The notes below the pieces were generated by a model. The model did not search any database. It had not been told where the DNA came from and saw only the letters and a program-made list of their open reading frames with translations. A DNA stretch of 64,000 nt from Bryoerythrophyllum caledonicum. Taxonomy: Eukaryota > Streptophyta > Bryopsida > Pottiales > Pottiaceae. Positions 52,490 through 63,399 of this stretch are shown here, in pieces (position 1 is the first letter of the stretch; every line of letters begins with the position of its first letter). The position numbers were made by a program, and so were the translations under genes. Where the stretch lies: contig OZ020521.1 in NCBI GenBank assembly GCA_963971425.1, positions 10,867,519 to 10,931,518 on the forward strand. Direction: 5' to 3'.

Positions 52490-54717
52490 TAAAATTAATG
52501 ATTAGTGTAGTATACACTAAATGCAAACCCATACACCAATTGCGAACAAGGCATTTAGTGTAGTGACAAAACCCTGCACTAAATGCCCTATTTGTCAATT
52601 TTAGTAAAGATTTCAACGTAATTTTTTTCACTTGTGCACATTTAGTGTATCAAAAGTAGAAGTATAAAAAAGGTCCAACAGTCGAGGGTTGTCAGAGTAT
52701 CTATTAGCAGCTTTCAATTGGCCACAACTCATTCATTATAAACCCGAATTGGACATATGAGGTGTTTTTTGGCATCTACAAAAATGTAGATGCTAAAAAA
52801 CACCTCATTTGCCCAATTTGGACAAGTTTTGAATGAGTTATGACCATTTGAAAGTTGCAAATGAAGAGAAGCATGGGCTGGAATGATTGGGGGATTGATT
52901 GTGGTTTGAGTGAAGGTTACATTAATGACATTGGTAGTTGACACCAATTGTCAACTTCTTTACAAATAGTGTATTAGGGTAAGTGCACTATTTGTACCAC
53001 TACACTAAACATAAATTTTAGTGTAGTGAGTGATTGTAGGGCATCATGTTTGATGTGAACACTCTCATCTATACACTATTAATTCTTCACTCCAAGATCT
53101 TAAAATATTTAAATTACAACATGGCCGTATGAACTCCAAGTGAATTTCTTACTACATGGTAGTTAGTGCGTTGGTAAAGTTTGCAGCCTACCTCTTGGTG
53201 CAAAGGGGGCATTTGTGTGGATTGTAATACCAACACCCCTTCTCAAACCACATTTGATACAACAACAATATCAAGGCCGAGAGAGAGAGAGTGCGAGGGG
53301 CAATAACCCAACTAAGGGATTAGTTGGAATGGCTAACTACGGTAAGATTAAGAAAGTCTAACGATGAGGATTTTAATGTACAACCAATAACTAACTCATG
53401 TGTAAGTGCTGTAGATGAAGGTGGTCTTCTTGTCGTTGTGGTTAATTTTGGTGGCGATAGGTTGAGTGTTGGACACGCTCTCGTCCAACGTCTTGCCACG
53501 GCTGTAGAGATCATTATATGGAGAGGAAGAAGGTAGACTCAAGCTAGAGCAAGAGGTCGATTGCGGCGTCAAAGTAGGGGCGAGGGGTCAAATCGAAGTA
53601 GGTGCGGCAAGGTTTGGATGCAAGCAGGAACGGCAAGAGGATGTAAGGGGTTTGCTCACAAGTGCCAGGGCCTCGACATGCATCACAGGTTATGTGGAAG
53701 AGGCGACCAACTAGTCTAGGGATGGAAGTCGTGGTGCTTCACGGCGTGAGAGTGGAGTGCAGGCATGTGATGGTTCCAGGGCTTGTCTTGACCTTCTATC
53801 TTCAGATATTGATGCAACATCACATAATAGGGTGCGAAAGTATTATGCAGTACGTCAAGGTAGAGTTTTGGGTATTAACACTAATTGAGCAAATTGTGAG
53901 AGGCAAGTGTATGGATTTAGTAGAGTTGTCTACCACGGTCTTAGAACCAAGGGTGAGGCTATCGTGTTTGTGGGGATGTCAATTGACATGAATGCATTTC
54001 CCCTTGCAGGTCAGAGACTACACTAAACATCGCATTTAGTGTAGTCACACAAATAGTGTAATTACCCTACTACACTATTTGCGAAGTTGTTCACAACTAG
54101 TGTTAGCGGCCAACATCATTAATGTAGGCAGTTGGTTGAGGCATCATTAATGATGTAGGCGGTTGGTTGAGGCCGTCAAGTATTTATTCTCTATGTTGAC
54201 TTCTCTTGTTTTCCACCTCTCCCTACCCCCAATCATCCGCCATGCCTTACCCCTATTTTATTCAATATATTGCATGTCTTATGATTTTAGTTTTTTTTAT
54301 ACAAATATTCCCTCATTTTTGCGACTATGTTGAATTTACATCACCAAAATCTGGAAATGCCCATAACTTACTCATATTTTCTTCAAATTAAACATATGAT
54401 ATGTTTTTTGAAATCTACAGAAAATGTAGATGTCAAAAAACATCAATTGACTGTAATTCCGATCCTTTTTGAGTGACTTATGCTCCTTTGAATAGTGCTG
54501 ATTTTATTCACTGCGGCAAGATTTTTCATACACTAATTGTGCACAAGTAGATTAAAAAAACCACCCATTTTTACTGCAATTCACATACAGTGTAATGTTT
54601 CACATTTAGTGTAATGTTGTGTTGTTACACTAATTGTAATTATTCCTTTTAGTGTAAGAATTCGTATTTAGTGTAGACGATACTAAATGCAATGTTTAGT
54701 GTAGCTGCTACACTGAT
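52490..54717. repeat. Cluster of TTTAGTGTAG / CTACACTAAA motifs
   Basis: The 10-12-bp motif occurs in both orientations near 52,505, 52,555, 53,010, 54,020, 54,035 and, many times, between 54,585 and 54,715. It also borders two palindromes: 'ggtgttttttggcatctac' (52,761) and 'atgttttttgaaatctaca' (54,401), each with its own reverse complement a few bases on. The layout, with short motifs dense near both ends of a 2.2-kb segment, is like the subterminal repeats of CACTA-type elements. No transposase is recognised; the reading frames inside (53,324-53,991) match nothing I know. Confidence 0.5.
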
Positions 54718-54932
54718 TTTGATGTTTAGTGTCATGGGCAGTAAATGACTTGTAAATGCTGTAAGTTTTTTACTTTTTGATATAAAATTTTACCAATAGC
54801 ACAACAATCTATACTACTCAAAGGAGGGGAACAAAGTGGACGTGGTCGGTAAAAATATTCATCAAGAGTGAAAACTTACAACATTTACAAGTCATTTACT
54901 GCCCATGACACTAAACATCAAAATCAGTGTAG
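54718..54932. mobile_element. MITE family M, copy 2
   Basis: Same terminal sequence as the element at 47,699-47,919: TACACTGATTTTGATG at the left and its reverse complement at the right. Interior matches include 'cacaacaatctatactact' and 'aatatt.atca'. Copy 2 lies at the right edge of the TTTAGTGTAG cluster, to which its ends are related. Confidence 0.85.
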
Positions 54933-55424
54933 CGCTGGTCGAAGGCTTGTGAGATACCTAATGGCAATAAATTAGGGCCTTACCATACGGGAGGGGGAGG
55001 AAGTTTCACAACTTCCTCCAACATGGCACTAGTGCTTGTGGACTTCCAGGCACTAGTGCCTGGTAGTTTTCGCATGCAATTATTGTGCCAAGTCATTGCC
55101 ATGTAGATTCCAAAGCAACATCCAATGCAAATTCCAAAGCTACAAAGTTGCTCCATGTCATTCTTGCCACTCCCCCTATTTCCTCTCATGTGGCAACCAC
55201 TTGCTAATTTGAACCAATGTGAGTCATCCAACTCACTGCCTTTCCTCTCGTGTGGTTTGGCCCTTAGTTGGATGCAAGAGGTTTGGTGAATAAGCCAGCT
55301 TGTTGAGAGTGATTGGGCACATATAAAATGATAATTGTACCATCACCATATTTCTCTCTGTTGTAATGATGTTCTGATTATATATGTTTTGTCCGCTGAT
55401 GCATCACGGGATTACAAACTACAC
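54933..55424. other. Intergenic, nothing seen
   Basis: Between two MITEs. The short direct repeat 'ggcactagtgc' / 'ggcactagtgcc' lies at 55,025-55,060. No gene. Confidence 0.4.
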
Positions 55425-55642
55425 TAAAATTGAGAATTAGTGTAACCACACTAATTAATTTGTAAATGCTACAAGTTTTTACTTTAGATGAAGGTTTTTA
55501 CTATGAACACAACTGTTGATACTATTCAATGAGGGGAATCATTGTAAACATCGTTGGTAAAAACATTCATCACAAGTAAAAACTTATTAACATTTAAGAT
55601 CATTTACTGTGGTTAATACTAATTCTCAATTTTAGTGTAGTT
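55425..55642. mobile_element. MITE family M, diverged relative
   Basis: 218 bp with ends TACACTAAAATTGAGAATTA in inverted orientation. The interior keeps 'tttgtaaatgctacaag', 'atgagggga' and 'taaaaacattcatca', as in the two other family members, so the interior is conserved although the ends have diverged. Confidence 0.75.
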
Positions 55643-56265
55643 TATAGTTGCTAGGGTTGTGACAGAAAATGTGAGTGGGAGATGGGCCGCCAATCCTAAG
55701 TTCGTCCAAAAGGAGTCTAAAGTATGTAGCGTTATTGGCTGCTTTTAAAAGTACTATGTATTCAACTTCTGCGGATGACAAAGCTAGGGTAGGTTGTAAT
55801 TTGCTAGATCACTTAGGCGGATGAAAGGCCACAGTGGAAACTTTTGTCTAGTGCTAGTATTAGTTGTAGGAGTAGCAATAGGACTTACCCTCATTCTAAT
55901 CCTAACCTCTAACCCGGCCCGGGTTCCGCCCCGGCCTCGCCGGCCTTGGCGGGGGCTCGCCTTGTTTTCATTCCCTGCAGTAAAGGCTCTCTTTACTTGT
56001 ATCAAAAAAATTAAAAAAATTGCTAGATTAGGAAATAGGGGATGATCCAAGTCTGTATAAAATGCCTGAAATAGAGTGTCGTCAATTTATTTGTCTTCCT
56101 CAGTTTGCATCTGTATTGATAGATAATTCCCCACTATCATTTGCTCGATAATAATTCCCATATTCAAGGGTGTCATTTAAATAACAAAGAATGTTTTTGG
56201 CAGCAACAGAGTTATTTGTAAAGGGAACCAGTCTTTTGTCCTCCTTTTTCCATGGAAATGAAAAT
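55643..56265 (+). other. Non-coding stretch with GC-rich island and A-rich tail
   Basis: 'acccggcccgggttccgccc' to 'cggccttggcgggggctcgc' (55,913-55,964) is very GC-rich. It is followed at 56,005 by 'caaaaaaattaaaaaaattg'. This order resembles the 3' end of a retroposon (LINE or SINE) in the plus orientation, but no coding part is seen upstream. Confidence 0.35.
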
Positions 56266-56589
56266 CTAACCTGTATTTAATCCTGTCAAAATAAATTCAA
56301 GTTTTATGGAGGTGTCAGTTACCACAAATGGCACAAATCTCCCAAAAACAAACAAGAACAGTGTTGAACAGTGTTGGCTGATTGGACCAGTGTGGTATGC
56401 ATACTCAACAAAGTCGTTGATTGAACAAGTCTGGCGCATACAAATGCAGAATGTCGCTGACATGGCTGACTTGATCAATGTGTACCATGTGACAACACTC
56501 GGCGCTCAATAAAAGCCAAGCTCAAACTAGAGTTTGAGAATTCTCGGGCTCAAAAACTAATTTGTCCAGTGTTCTATTCAAGGTCTACA

Positions 56590-57570
56590 GTAAAACCCTG
56601 CCAGTGGACTCGGCGACCCTAGCTTTTCCATTTTACAGTTAGAAATTGAGGATTTGGGGTACTTTGCGGATAACTCTAATAAGATGCACTTGTTGAGGAT
56701 TATTCATACAGCGAGAAAAGCATCTTATTGCATATTTGATGTCCCATCGACTTATAGTAGCATATAGAAGCCCCTCTACAAGACTCTTGCAGACAAGTTT
56801 GCCTACGAGGTTGGTTTCAGTGTCGTTACAGAGTTTGAATTTGGGTTTGTACGTACAAAAAGAGGGTTACAATTGTGCATACCAAACCGTTCGACAAGGC
56901 CTTGGATGTAATCTCGTTGGTGGAAATAGATTCCATCATTTGTATAGTGAAGTTTGACGCCAAGATATAAATGTGCATCCCCTAAGTCTGTCATTTAGAA
57001 TTGTTTCCTCATGTATGCATTGAGTTTGTTGATGTTTTTGTGGTCATAGCCAGTGAATACAATGCCATCAACATAGAGTAGAAGCAGTGTATATTTGCCA
57101 TTGTGAATTGAAAAATAGAGGTTGGGTTTTCAATACTCTTTGAGAGGCTATGTTGCTAGAGGTAGGCAATAATTGCATTACACCAAGCTTGTGGAGCTTG
57201 CCTAAGACCATAAAGTGCACGTTGTAGTTGATAAACTTTGCCACTGTTTTCAAAATCGGGAGGGATTGTCATGCAAACGTCCTCGTCTATTTTGCCATTT
57301 AAGAAAGCAATCTTTACACCTCAGTGATGTAATTTCCATTTTTTGCATGCGGCTAGAGCAACTACACTACTGATTGTGGACCAACGTACAACATTGGCAA
57401 AAGTTTCAAAGAAATCAAAGCCCTCCTCCAATTCAAATCCACTTGCGACAATTTCGGCCTTGAGTTTCTTTAGTTTGCCGCTAGGACAAGCTTGTCTTTA
57501 AAGATCCATTTTGCAAAGATGGGAGTTTTGTCGTCAAGTTTTGTCATCTGTAAGAAAAACTTCATGAGAA
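56590..57570 (-). pseudogene. Ty1/copia reverse transcriptase relic
   Basis: Reading the minus strand from 57,570 gives, across frame breaks, 'EGFDFFETFANVVR', 'VKIAFLNGKIDEDVCMTIP', 'KVYQLQRALYGLRQAPQAW', then 'MTDLGDAHLYLGVKLHY', 'DGIYFHQRDYIQGLVERFGM' and 'YATISRWDIKYAIRCFSR'. These are the RVT_2 blocks of copia polyproteins in their normal order. The Y-V-D-D-x region is decayed ('CFYSMLMAL'). No gag, integrase or LTR belonging to it was found, so it is a fragment. Confidence 0.85.
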
Positions 57571-59108
57571 GAGCAGGCACATTGAACAACTTTTGCTAGA
57601 ACACTTGAACAAATGTGAGATTTTTGATACTAGCAAGTATTATGATTTCCTTTCATATTGTCCAAAAGTATACTTGTCTTTAGTAAAAAGCAGCATATCA
57701 ACGAGGCCTTATTTTATTGTCAATCAGGAGCCAAATTGCGAATTTTTTTCCAAAAATAATATTGCCCCCAAAAGTGGGAAATTCTAATTTTATGTTGCCA
57801 AAACTTCATTGATGGCCATTGCTATATCGTCATATTGCCACTAATGAATAGCTAGGATTCCATCCTATTGCCAAAAAGGATGTACAATTCTATGTTTATG
57901 GAGATGAATTCTCCAAAATGGATATTTAGAAAGAAAATTTGGTTTTGTATGGTTCAAGAAGAAAGCCAAAAGTGCTACAGCTCCATGGCCTCTGTACCCC
58001 ACTGTGGCTATCCCACTAACACCAAAATAGAAGAGTTGATATCAACCCAAGTCAAACATTTTTACGTAGTGTCACACATTGTTGGACAAGGCACAAAGTA
58101 ACTTTTCTCTTTTCCACATAAAACTTAGAGGTCTTCATATTTATTACTTTTCATCTTTTCCAAAAAAATATGCAATGTAAACCTTCTTATTGACCATTCA
58201 CATTATCATTCTAAAGCTATCATATTCACAAGAAAATAAAACGTCAATTGGCAATTATTGAACCTCTACTCCTTGCACAATTGTTTCGAATATGCTACAC
58301 CCCTTCTCTACCTTTAAAAATTGATGTACTGTACAAGGAACGAATATCATGCTCAAGATGATGGTGTAAAATTTAGCGTCACTCCAATACACCCGAACCA
58401 AGGACAGATTGCACAGCAAAAGGACGCAAGAATTTTTTCAATTTTGAAAAAATATTTGAAGCAGGACGACCAGCAAAAGGACGCAAGAATTGAAAACAAC
58501 AAAGAGAAGAGGAAAGCAACAGAAAACGAGGAAGGAAGGGCAGAAAAAGTAAAGGCATTGAAGAAAACGGAAAGAAAGAAGAAAGTACTGGAGGTTTCTT
58601 GAAAGTGCTTCTAGTAGAGGAAAGCCAGTAGGAATATGGTGCCGAACATGACGATTTTTTTGATGCACAAGGATAGACATCCAAAAATCTCATACTCTCT
58701 ATTTTTGCACCAATAAGATGCATGGCAATCAATTCTCTTGGGCCCTACAGCATGCAAGCTAAAGCTATCCCATAATATCCCAAGGTCTCAAAAAGTCGAT
58801 CGGTGGTTCCCCACACCATTCCCCAACCAAGTCACCATGTACATGTGGTCCCAGGTACTAACATAAGACCCTTAGATTTGGGTGAAAGATTCTTTACTGT
58901 AAGGAAAAATGGAAAAGAAATAGTCGGGGTTGACCTTGGGGTGCTCAATGATTGGAGTCCTTTAAATGAGGAGATGGCACATGTACAGTACAATGGGAGA
59001 GAAAGCAAGGGCTTTCTGGAGGAGAATTACCATCCATAGAGGATGAAGTTCGTCAACCAGAGTCAACGAGGGGGAATTGATCATGAAGATGATTTCAATA
59101 TAATATGT
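57571..59108. other. Intergenic with repeat U and a Lys/Glu-rich frame
   Basis: Repeat U copy 2 lies at 58,165-58,320 (inverted relative to 40,395-40,545). The frame 58,321-58,602 is Lys/Glu-rich, contains the 18-bp direct repeat 'cagcaaaaggacgcaaga' at 58,404 and 58,471, and has no domain. The frame 58,803-59,039 is unrecognised. Confidence 0.35.
58165..58320 (-). repeat. Dispersed repeat U, copy 2 (inverted)
   Basis: Reverse complement of 40,395-40,545: 'aaccttcttattgaccatt', 'aattggcaatt', 'gaacctctactccttgca' and 'gaatatgctacacccctt'. Confidence 0.6.
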
Positions 59109-59493
59109 ATTGGTTCTCATCTAAGGTAAGCCTCCCCATAACCAACAAAAACTCATAGCCAACGCCTATAAAATTGGGGTATATCGAACCCTCTTCCATG
59201 CCATTACCTCCAACTCAACTCCAAATGGAGGTTTGCTATTAGTCAAGACCCTTACTTTTGGTCGTTGGTTATGGGGGGTACCTATTGCTGGCCACCCACT
59301 AACATGGCTGCACAGTTTGAAAATTCATAACTAATTCAGTTTTCATTGAAAAAATATGAAACCACTTGGGTTGGAGTTGTAATTTTACTGGCTATCACTG
59401 AAAAATAATAGTATAATTATCTCCTCTCTCCTCAACTATGCACACTCTTTAACTTGTCGGTTTTAGGAGGGCTTACCTTAGTACAAACCAATT
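59109..59493. mobile_element. MITE-like element with CTAAGGTAAGCC ends
   Basis: The left end 'ATTGGTTCTCAT' plus 'CTAAGGTAAGCC' is mirrored at the right by 'ATTGGTTTGTA' plus 'CTAAGGTAAGCC' (reverse-complemented). An inner inverted pair, 'cataaccaac' and 'gttggttatg', also exists. About 385 bp, non-coding. Confidence 0.7.
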
Positions 59494-61370
59494 GTTATCT
59501 ACTCACACGGATGTCATTATGGTGCGGAATTCTCTCATACATGACCTGGTAGTCTATGAGGATTAGAATGTAAAATCGGATTGGAAGGGATATAGATGAG
59601 ATGATATTATACCATGTTAAGCCCGCCAAAAGGAAACATCAAGCTAGGGGACAAACAGATCAATCAACAAGTCTCCATTGCTTGAAGGCCATTGTAGGTA
59701 GCATCAAGTAATCATCAGCTACTCAAGCATTGACAATTTGCTTACTCTTAATCCCTCACCTCAGCCAAACTGCAACAGATATGACTTCCATTGCCTCCCT
59801 TGTCAATTCACCTCATCACTTTGCGTTTCTGACTCTCAACACATGCAATCAAGTTCCACACCCTACTTTGAGAGCTTGATAGCCTTTCAGCTAGTAGAAA
59901 GATCACTTATGGTCCCCACATGGTAAGATCATACACTTTTTCAACCCGTTAGGCACATCATGTAAGCTTTGATGGTCTCTGAATAATAAAATTTTGCAGA
60001 CGTTCAGAGATATCTTTTTTTTTGTAAATTGGCAACTAACATCTCTCCGCACAAACTTCACTCTTCCTTCGGCTTTTGAGTGATCGTAACACTTTGAATG
60101 GTCAGATTTCAGAGGTGTAATGTTAGCACACATTGTTGAACCTTGAGGGTTTGCTAACTGGAAGAATCGTGGAGTTTCGTGAATCCGGTTGTTACAAACT
60201 CATTCGTAACAAGTGAACGGTTGTAACGGTTAACGGTTGGGTTAGTTGGTTTCTTTCTTGTCTTTAAGAACCATGAGAGGAGGTTTGTTCCTCACTTGAC
60301 ATTTTGCCTGATGAAGATGAAATGATTCCAAAACAATGTGTAATCCTTGGCTCTTATTTTCCTTATTGTAAATATGTAATGTTTTAGTTTGAGATTAATT
60401 CGATTAGAGCATCAACTTCTTTGTCAAGTCGGTCCGTAACATAATGTCAAGTCAAGCAAAGTCCATGCTTTAATTCAAATTTACAGTTTGAAGGTGCAGT
60501 GGTGGCTTTTACTTCATGGCTACGAGAAGTTAGGGTTGGTTGCGGAGGTGGTTGCCGCCAGGATTACAGAGAATCCTCAGGACATGACGCGGCGGGCATG
60601 GCGGTGTCCAGCGACGGGGAGGGCACAGTTGCTGCTGTTGTAGTGTTGTCCAACTCTCTGCACTCTCCCTAACGCGAGTGTAGCCTGGTGATTTGTCTGT
60701 CTCTCAGCCATCATAACCTCCTACTCAACCTCCATAATCTTTGCCATGGGGACCAGAATGCGATTAATAAGCGTTTGCAAGTGCTCTTGAGCTTCGTGAA
60801 GGCCCTTGCGACTGACAATTCAACGAAGCCTTTTATTGCTTTCTCAGGAGTACAGCCCAAGAACATGTCGGGCTGCAACAAGCCATTTATTGCAATGCAG
60901 ACCTGCATGGCTCCTAATCTTGAAGCTTTTATTCAATATAGTGGTAATGACACGAACAACAATAGTGCTAAAGAATATGAATCAAACTCACACAACTTGT
61001 GCATAAGACTCCGTGCAACAAGTGTATGAGTTGTTATGATGGTGCAAAATCAATTATTGATCTTTGTGGGAAATTGGAACAAGAATGGCGCTGTGATGGA
61101 GAAGTCGTGATTTTCAAAGGAGAGTTAAGTTCTGCACCGAATAAATATTTTATAAATTTTAGTTAAGTTGTTGAGCTATCCGCAGCAATTCAATGTTCTG
61201 TACTGATTGAGCTTAGGTGAACAACTTTGTCTTTTTAAGTTGTATGTTGAGCTATTCAAAGGAGAGATAATTTTTGAATTCAAAGATATCATATTATTTT
61301 GAAGGCAATTTAGGACCGGCTATCACAACGAGGTGTTTTATATGATTTATTGATTTGTGAACCTAATATT
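59494..61370. other. Intergenic, possibly including the gypsy 5' LTR
   Basis: No LTR boundary could be fixed without a second copy. A stretch at 60,120-60,460 with 'gtaacggttaacggttggg' and a 'caatgtgtaatccttgg' sequence could be an LTR, which is speculative. The frame 60,688-61,029 has normal composition but no known domain; part of it repeats 'aagccttttattgc' and 'aagccatttattgc'. Confidence 0.3.
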
Positions 61371-61661
61371 ATTTGATGGATCAAGAGCCATCGATGGTCA
61401 ACCCTGGGGAAGTATTGATGCCGGATGGGATGGGGCCGGAGGGGCGGCCTTCAACTAGCAACAAATTCAGAGTGTTTTCCAAGCCGCAATTCCTCATTTG
61501 ATGCAGGAGATTTCAAGCAGAGCAGTAGGGGGACCACGACCGATTGTCTCTCCCACATCCAGTAGAGGAGTATTAGGAGGGAGGTGTACAGAATCAAACA
61601 TTGAACATAAGCAGTCTAAGGTAGCTGAACCGGATAAGTTTTCCGGGAGAAAGGGAATGAG

Positions 61662-62564
61662 GTGTACCGATGGTTTGCGCTACTCCGTATTGTATTTCGA
61701 GGTAAGCCGCGAACTTATAGCTCTACTGCAGATAAAATAGCTTCTGCTCTTTCGTATGTGACTAGAGTGGCACAAAATTGGGCTATTTGTCAAGCCTTGG
61801 ACGAGGAACGTGGTCACAAATTATTGGGTGATTACAATGCTTTTCGAGAATCCGTTATTGCAATATATGGGAATATTGATCGTAGGAGCAATGCCGAGGA
61901 TCACCTTGGAAAGCTTCGACAAACTGGGTCAGTGGCTAATTATATTTCTATGTTTAATGAATATGCGGCTCAACTTGATTGGAATGAATCTAGTTTGGTG
62001 GCTCGATTTCGTGGTGGACTTAAGGAATTTTTTTTGGATTCGGTGGCGATAGCTAAGGCTCAACCGCGGGGGCTACAAGAGTGGGTGTCGATGGCGTCAC
62101 AAATTGATGAGAGATTGTGGAGTCGGCGTCAAAACCGGCGTTCACAGCTTGAGGCTCCACGTTTCCGATCTCCAACAATCTTGCCACGAGATGTCGTAAG
62201 GAAATTTCAATCTAACTCAAATACCTCTAGTTCGGTGCCACTGGAGCTTGGTGCGGTGCGTGCCCCTACTACAGCCTTGGCAAAAACAACAGCGGAACGA
62301 CAAGAGTATCAACGTCAAGGGCGTTGCTGGGGTTGTGGTGAGTTAGGTCACATTCGATCGCGTTCCTCACAAATCCATCCAAGCCATTATCTGTTTCAGT
62401 TATCATTGAAATGGAAGGCATCTCTTTGGGGAAAGAGAAAGCCCGGGACTGAAGGAGAAGCTTCAGTACCCGGGCATCATTCAAACCGTCGCTGCCATCA
62501 TTCAGAAGACACCCACGGTAGAAATAATATGAAATGTGGACAATATAATGGAGCAACACCTTGA
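61662..62564 (+). pseudogene. Gypsy gag with damaged zinc knuckle
   Basis: A 300-codon open frame covers a retrotransposon gag domain: 'RYRWFALLRIVF'-type start, 'ALSYVTRVAQNWAICQAL', 'YNAFRESVIAIYGN', 'KLRQTGSVANYISMFNEYAA' and 'FRGGLKEFFLDSVAIAKAQP'. It also covers the nucleocapsid knuckle 'CWGCGELGHIRSRS', where the last Cys of C-x2-C-x4-H-x4-C is Ser. The start of gag lies upstream in another frame (61,498-61,740: 'KVAEPDKFSGRKG'), so a frameshift separates them near 61,660. After the knuckle the frame runs into unrelated residues. Confidence 0.8.
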
Positions 62565-62640
62565 ACCGGCTCCTTGGTCGAATTTGCAATGGGGTACCAT
62601 GTGGTCGGATAATGTTGCAGCAATTTCGAGGGAGACACAA

Positions 62641-62943
62641 GGCAGATTGGATCCATTATATCTATGTGCCACTCTCAATCCTGGTGCACATGTGACTTTA
62701 AATGCGGAACTCAATTCCTTCCCAGGCCTCACGTTAGTGGACTCGGGGGCCACGAGAATATTTATGTATCCAAAGTTTGCTGAGGAATGTAATGCGGTGT
62801 TGCAACCAAAGGCGGTGCCACGTGAAGTTAGAGTAGTTGATGGACAAATGATCAGTTGTGGGCTTATAACCCATGAGGCCATTGTGGAACTTGTAATTGG
62901 AAATCATCGTGAAAGACTGGTGGCAGATATTACAAATACATGA
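62641..62943 (+). pseudogene. Gypsy aspartic protease
   Basis: The retropepsin-like core 'LTLVDSGATRIFMYPKFAEE' contains the catalytic D-S-G-A, followed by 'VRVVDGQMISCGL' and 'VELVIGNHRERLVADI'. A TGA ends the frame at 62,943, exactly where the continuation '[17 protein letters not shown]' appears in a neighbouring frame. The catalytic triad is intact but the polyprotein is broken. Confidence 0.8.
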
Positions 62944-63399
62944 AAGTATCCATGTATTTTAGGCATTTCTTGGCTGATCCGCCATGATCCAACCATTCAG
63001 TGGTCCCAACGGAGCGTCGTATTTGATTCCCCCTATTGTCGGGCATCGTGTATTGTGAAGGAAGTACGAAGAAGAATTGAAAATAACAACGAAATGGAAC
63101 GTGGAAAAAATCCAATGAAAATATGGAAAAAAAGGCCGAAGCAAGATGGAACGCCTCCCAGGTAAAAAAAAAAGATTTTTTTAAAATACAAAAATGAATA
63201 ACAAAAGTAATGAAGGAGAAAATATTTTTAAAAATAATCAAGGAAAGAATTTTACGAATATTAATGAAGACAAAATTGTTTCGAGATTAATTGCTCCAAA
63301 ACATGCATTGGTCTCCACAGCAGCCGTTCGTCTTTTGGCAAAGGAAGCGGAAATTTATTCTCTTGAGATTTCCGAAGTTGATACTCTATTATCCTCCAT

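Noticed and set aside
59738..60133. Possible leucine-rich-repeat remnant ('RNTLNGQISEV')
   Set aside because: Only one repeat-like segment, with stops in every frame; could be chance.
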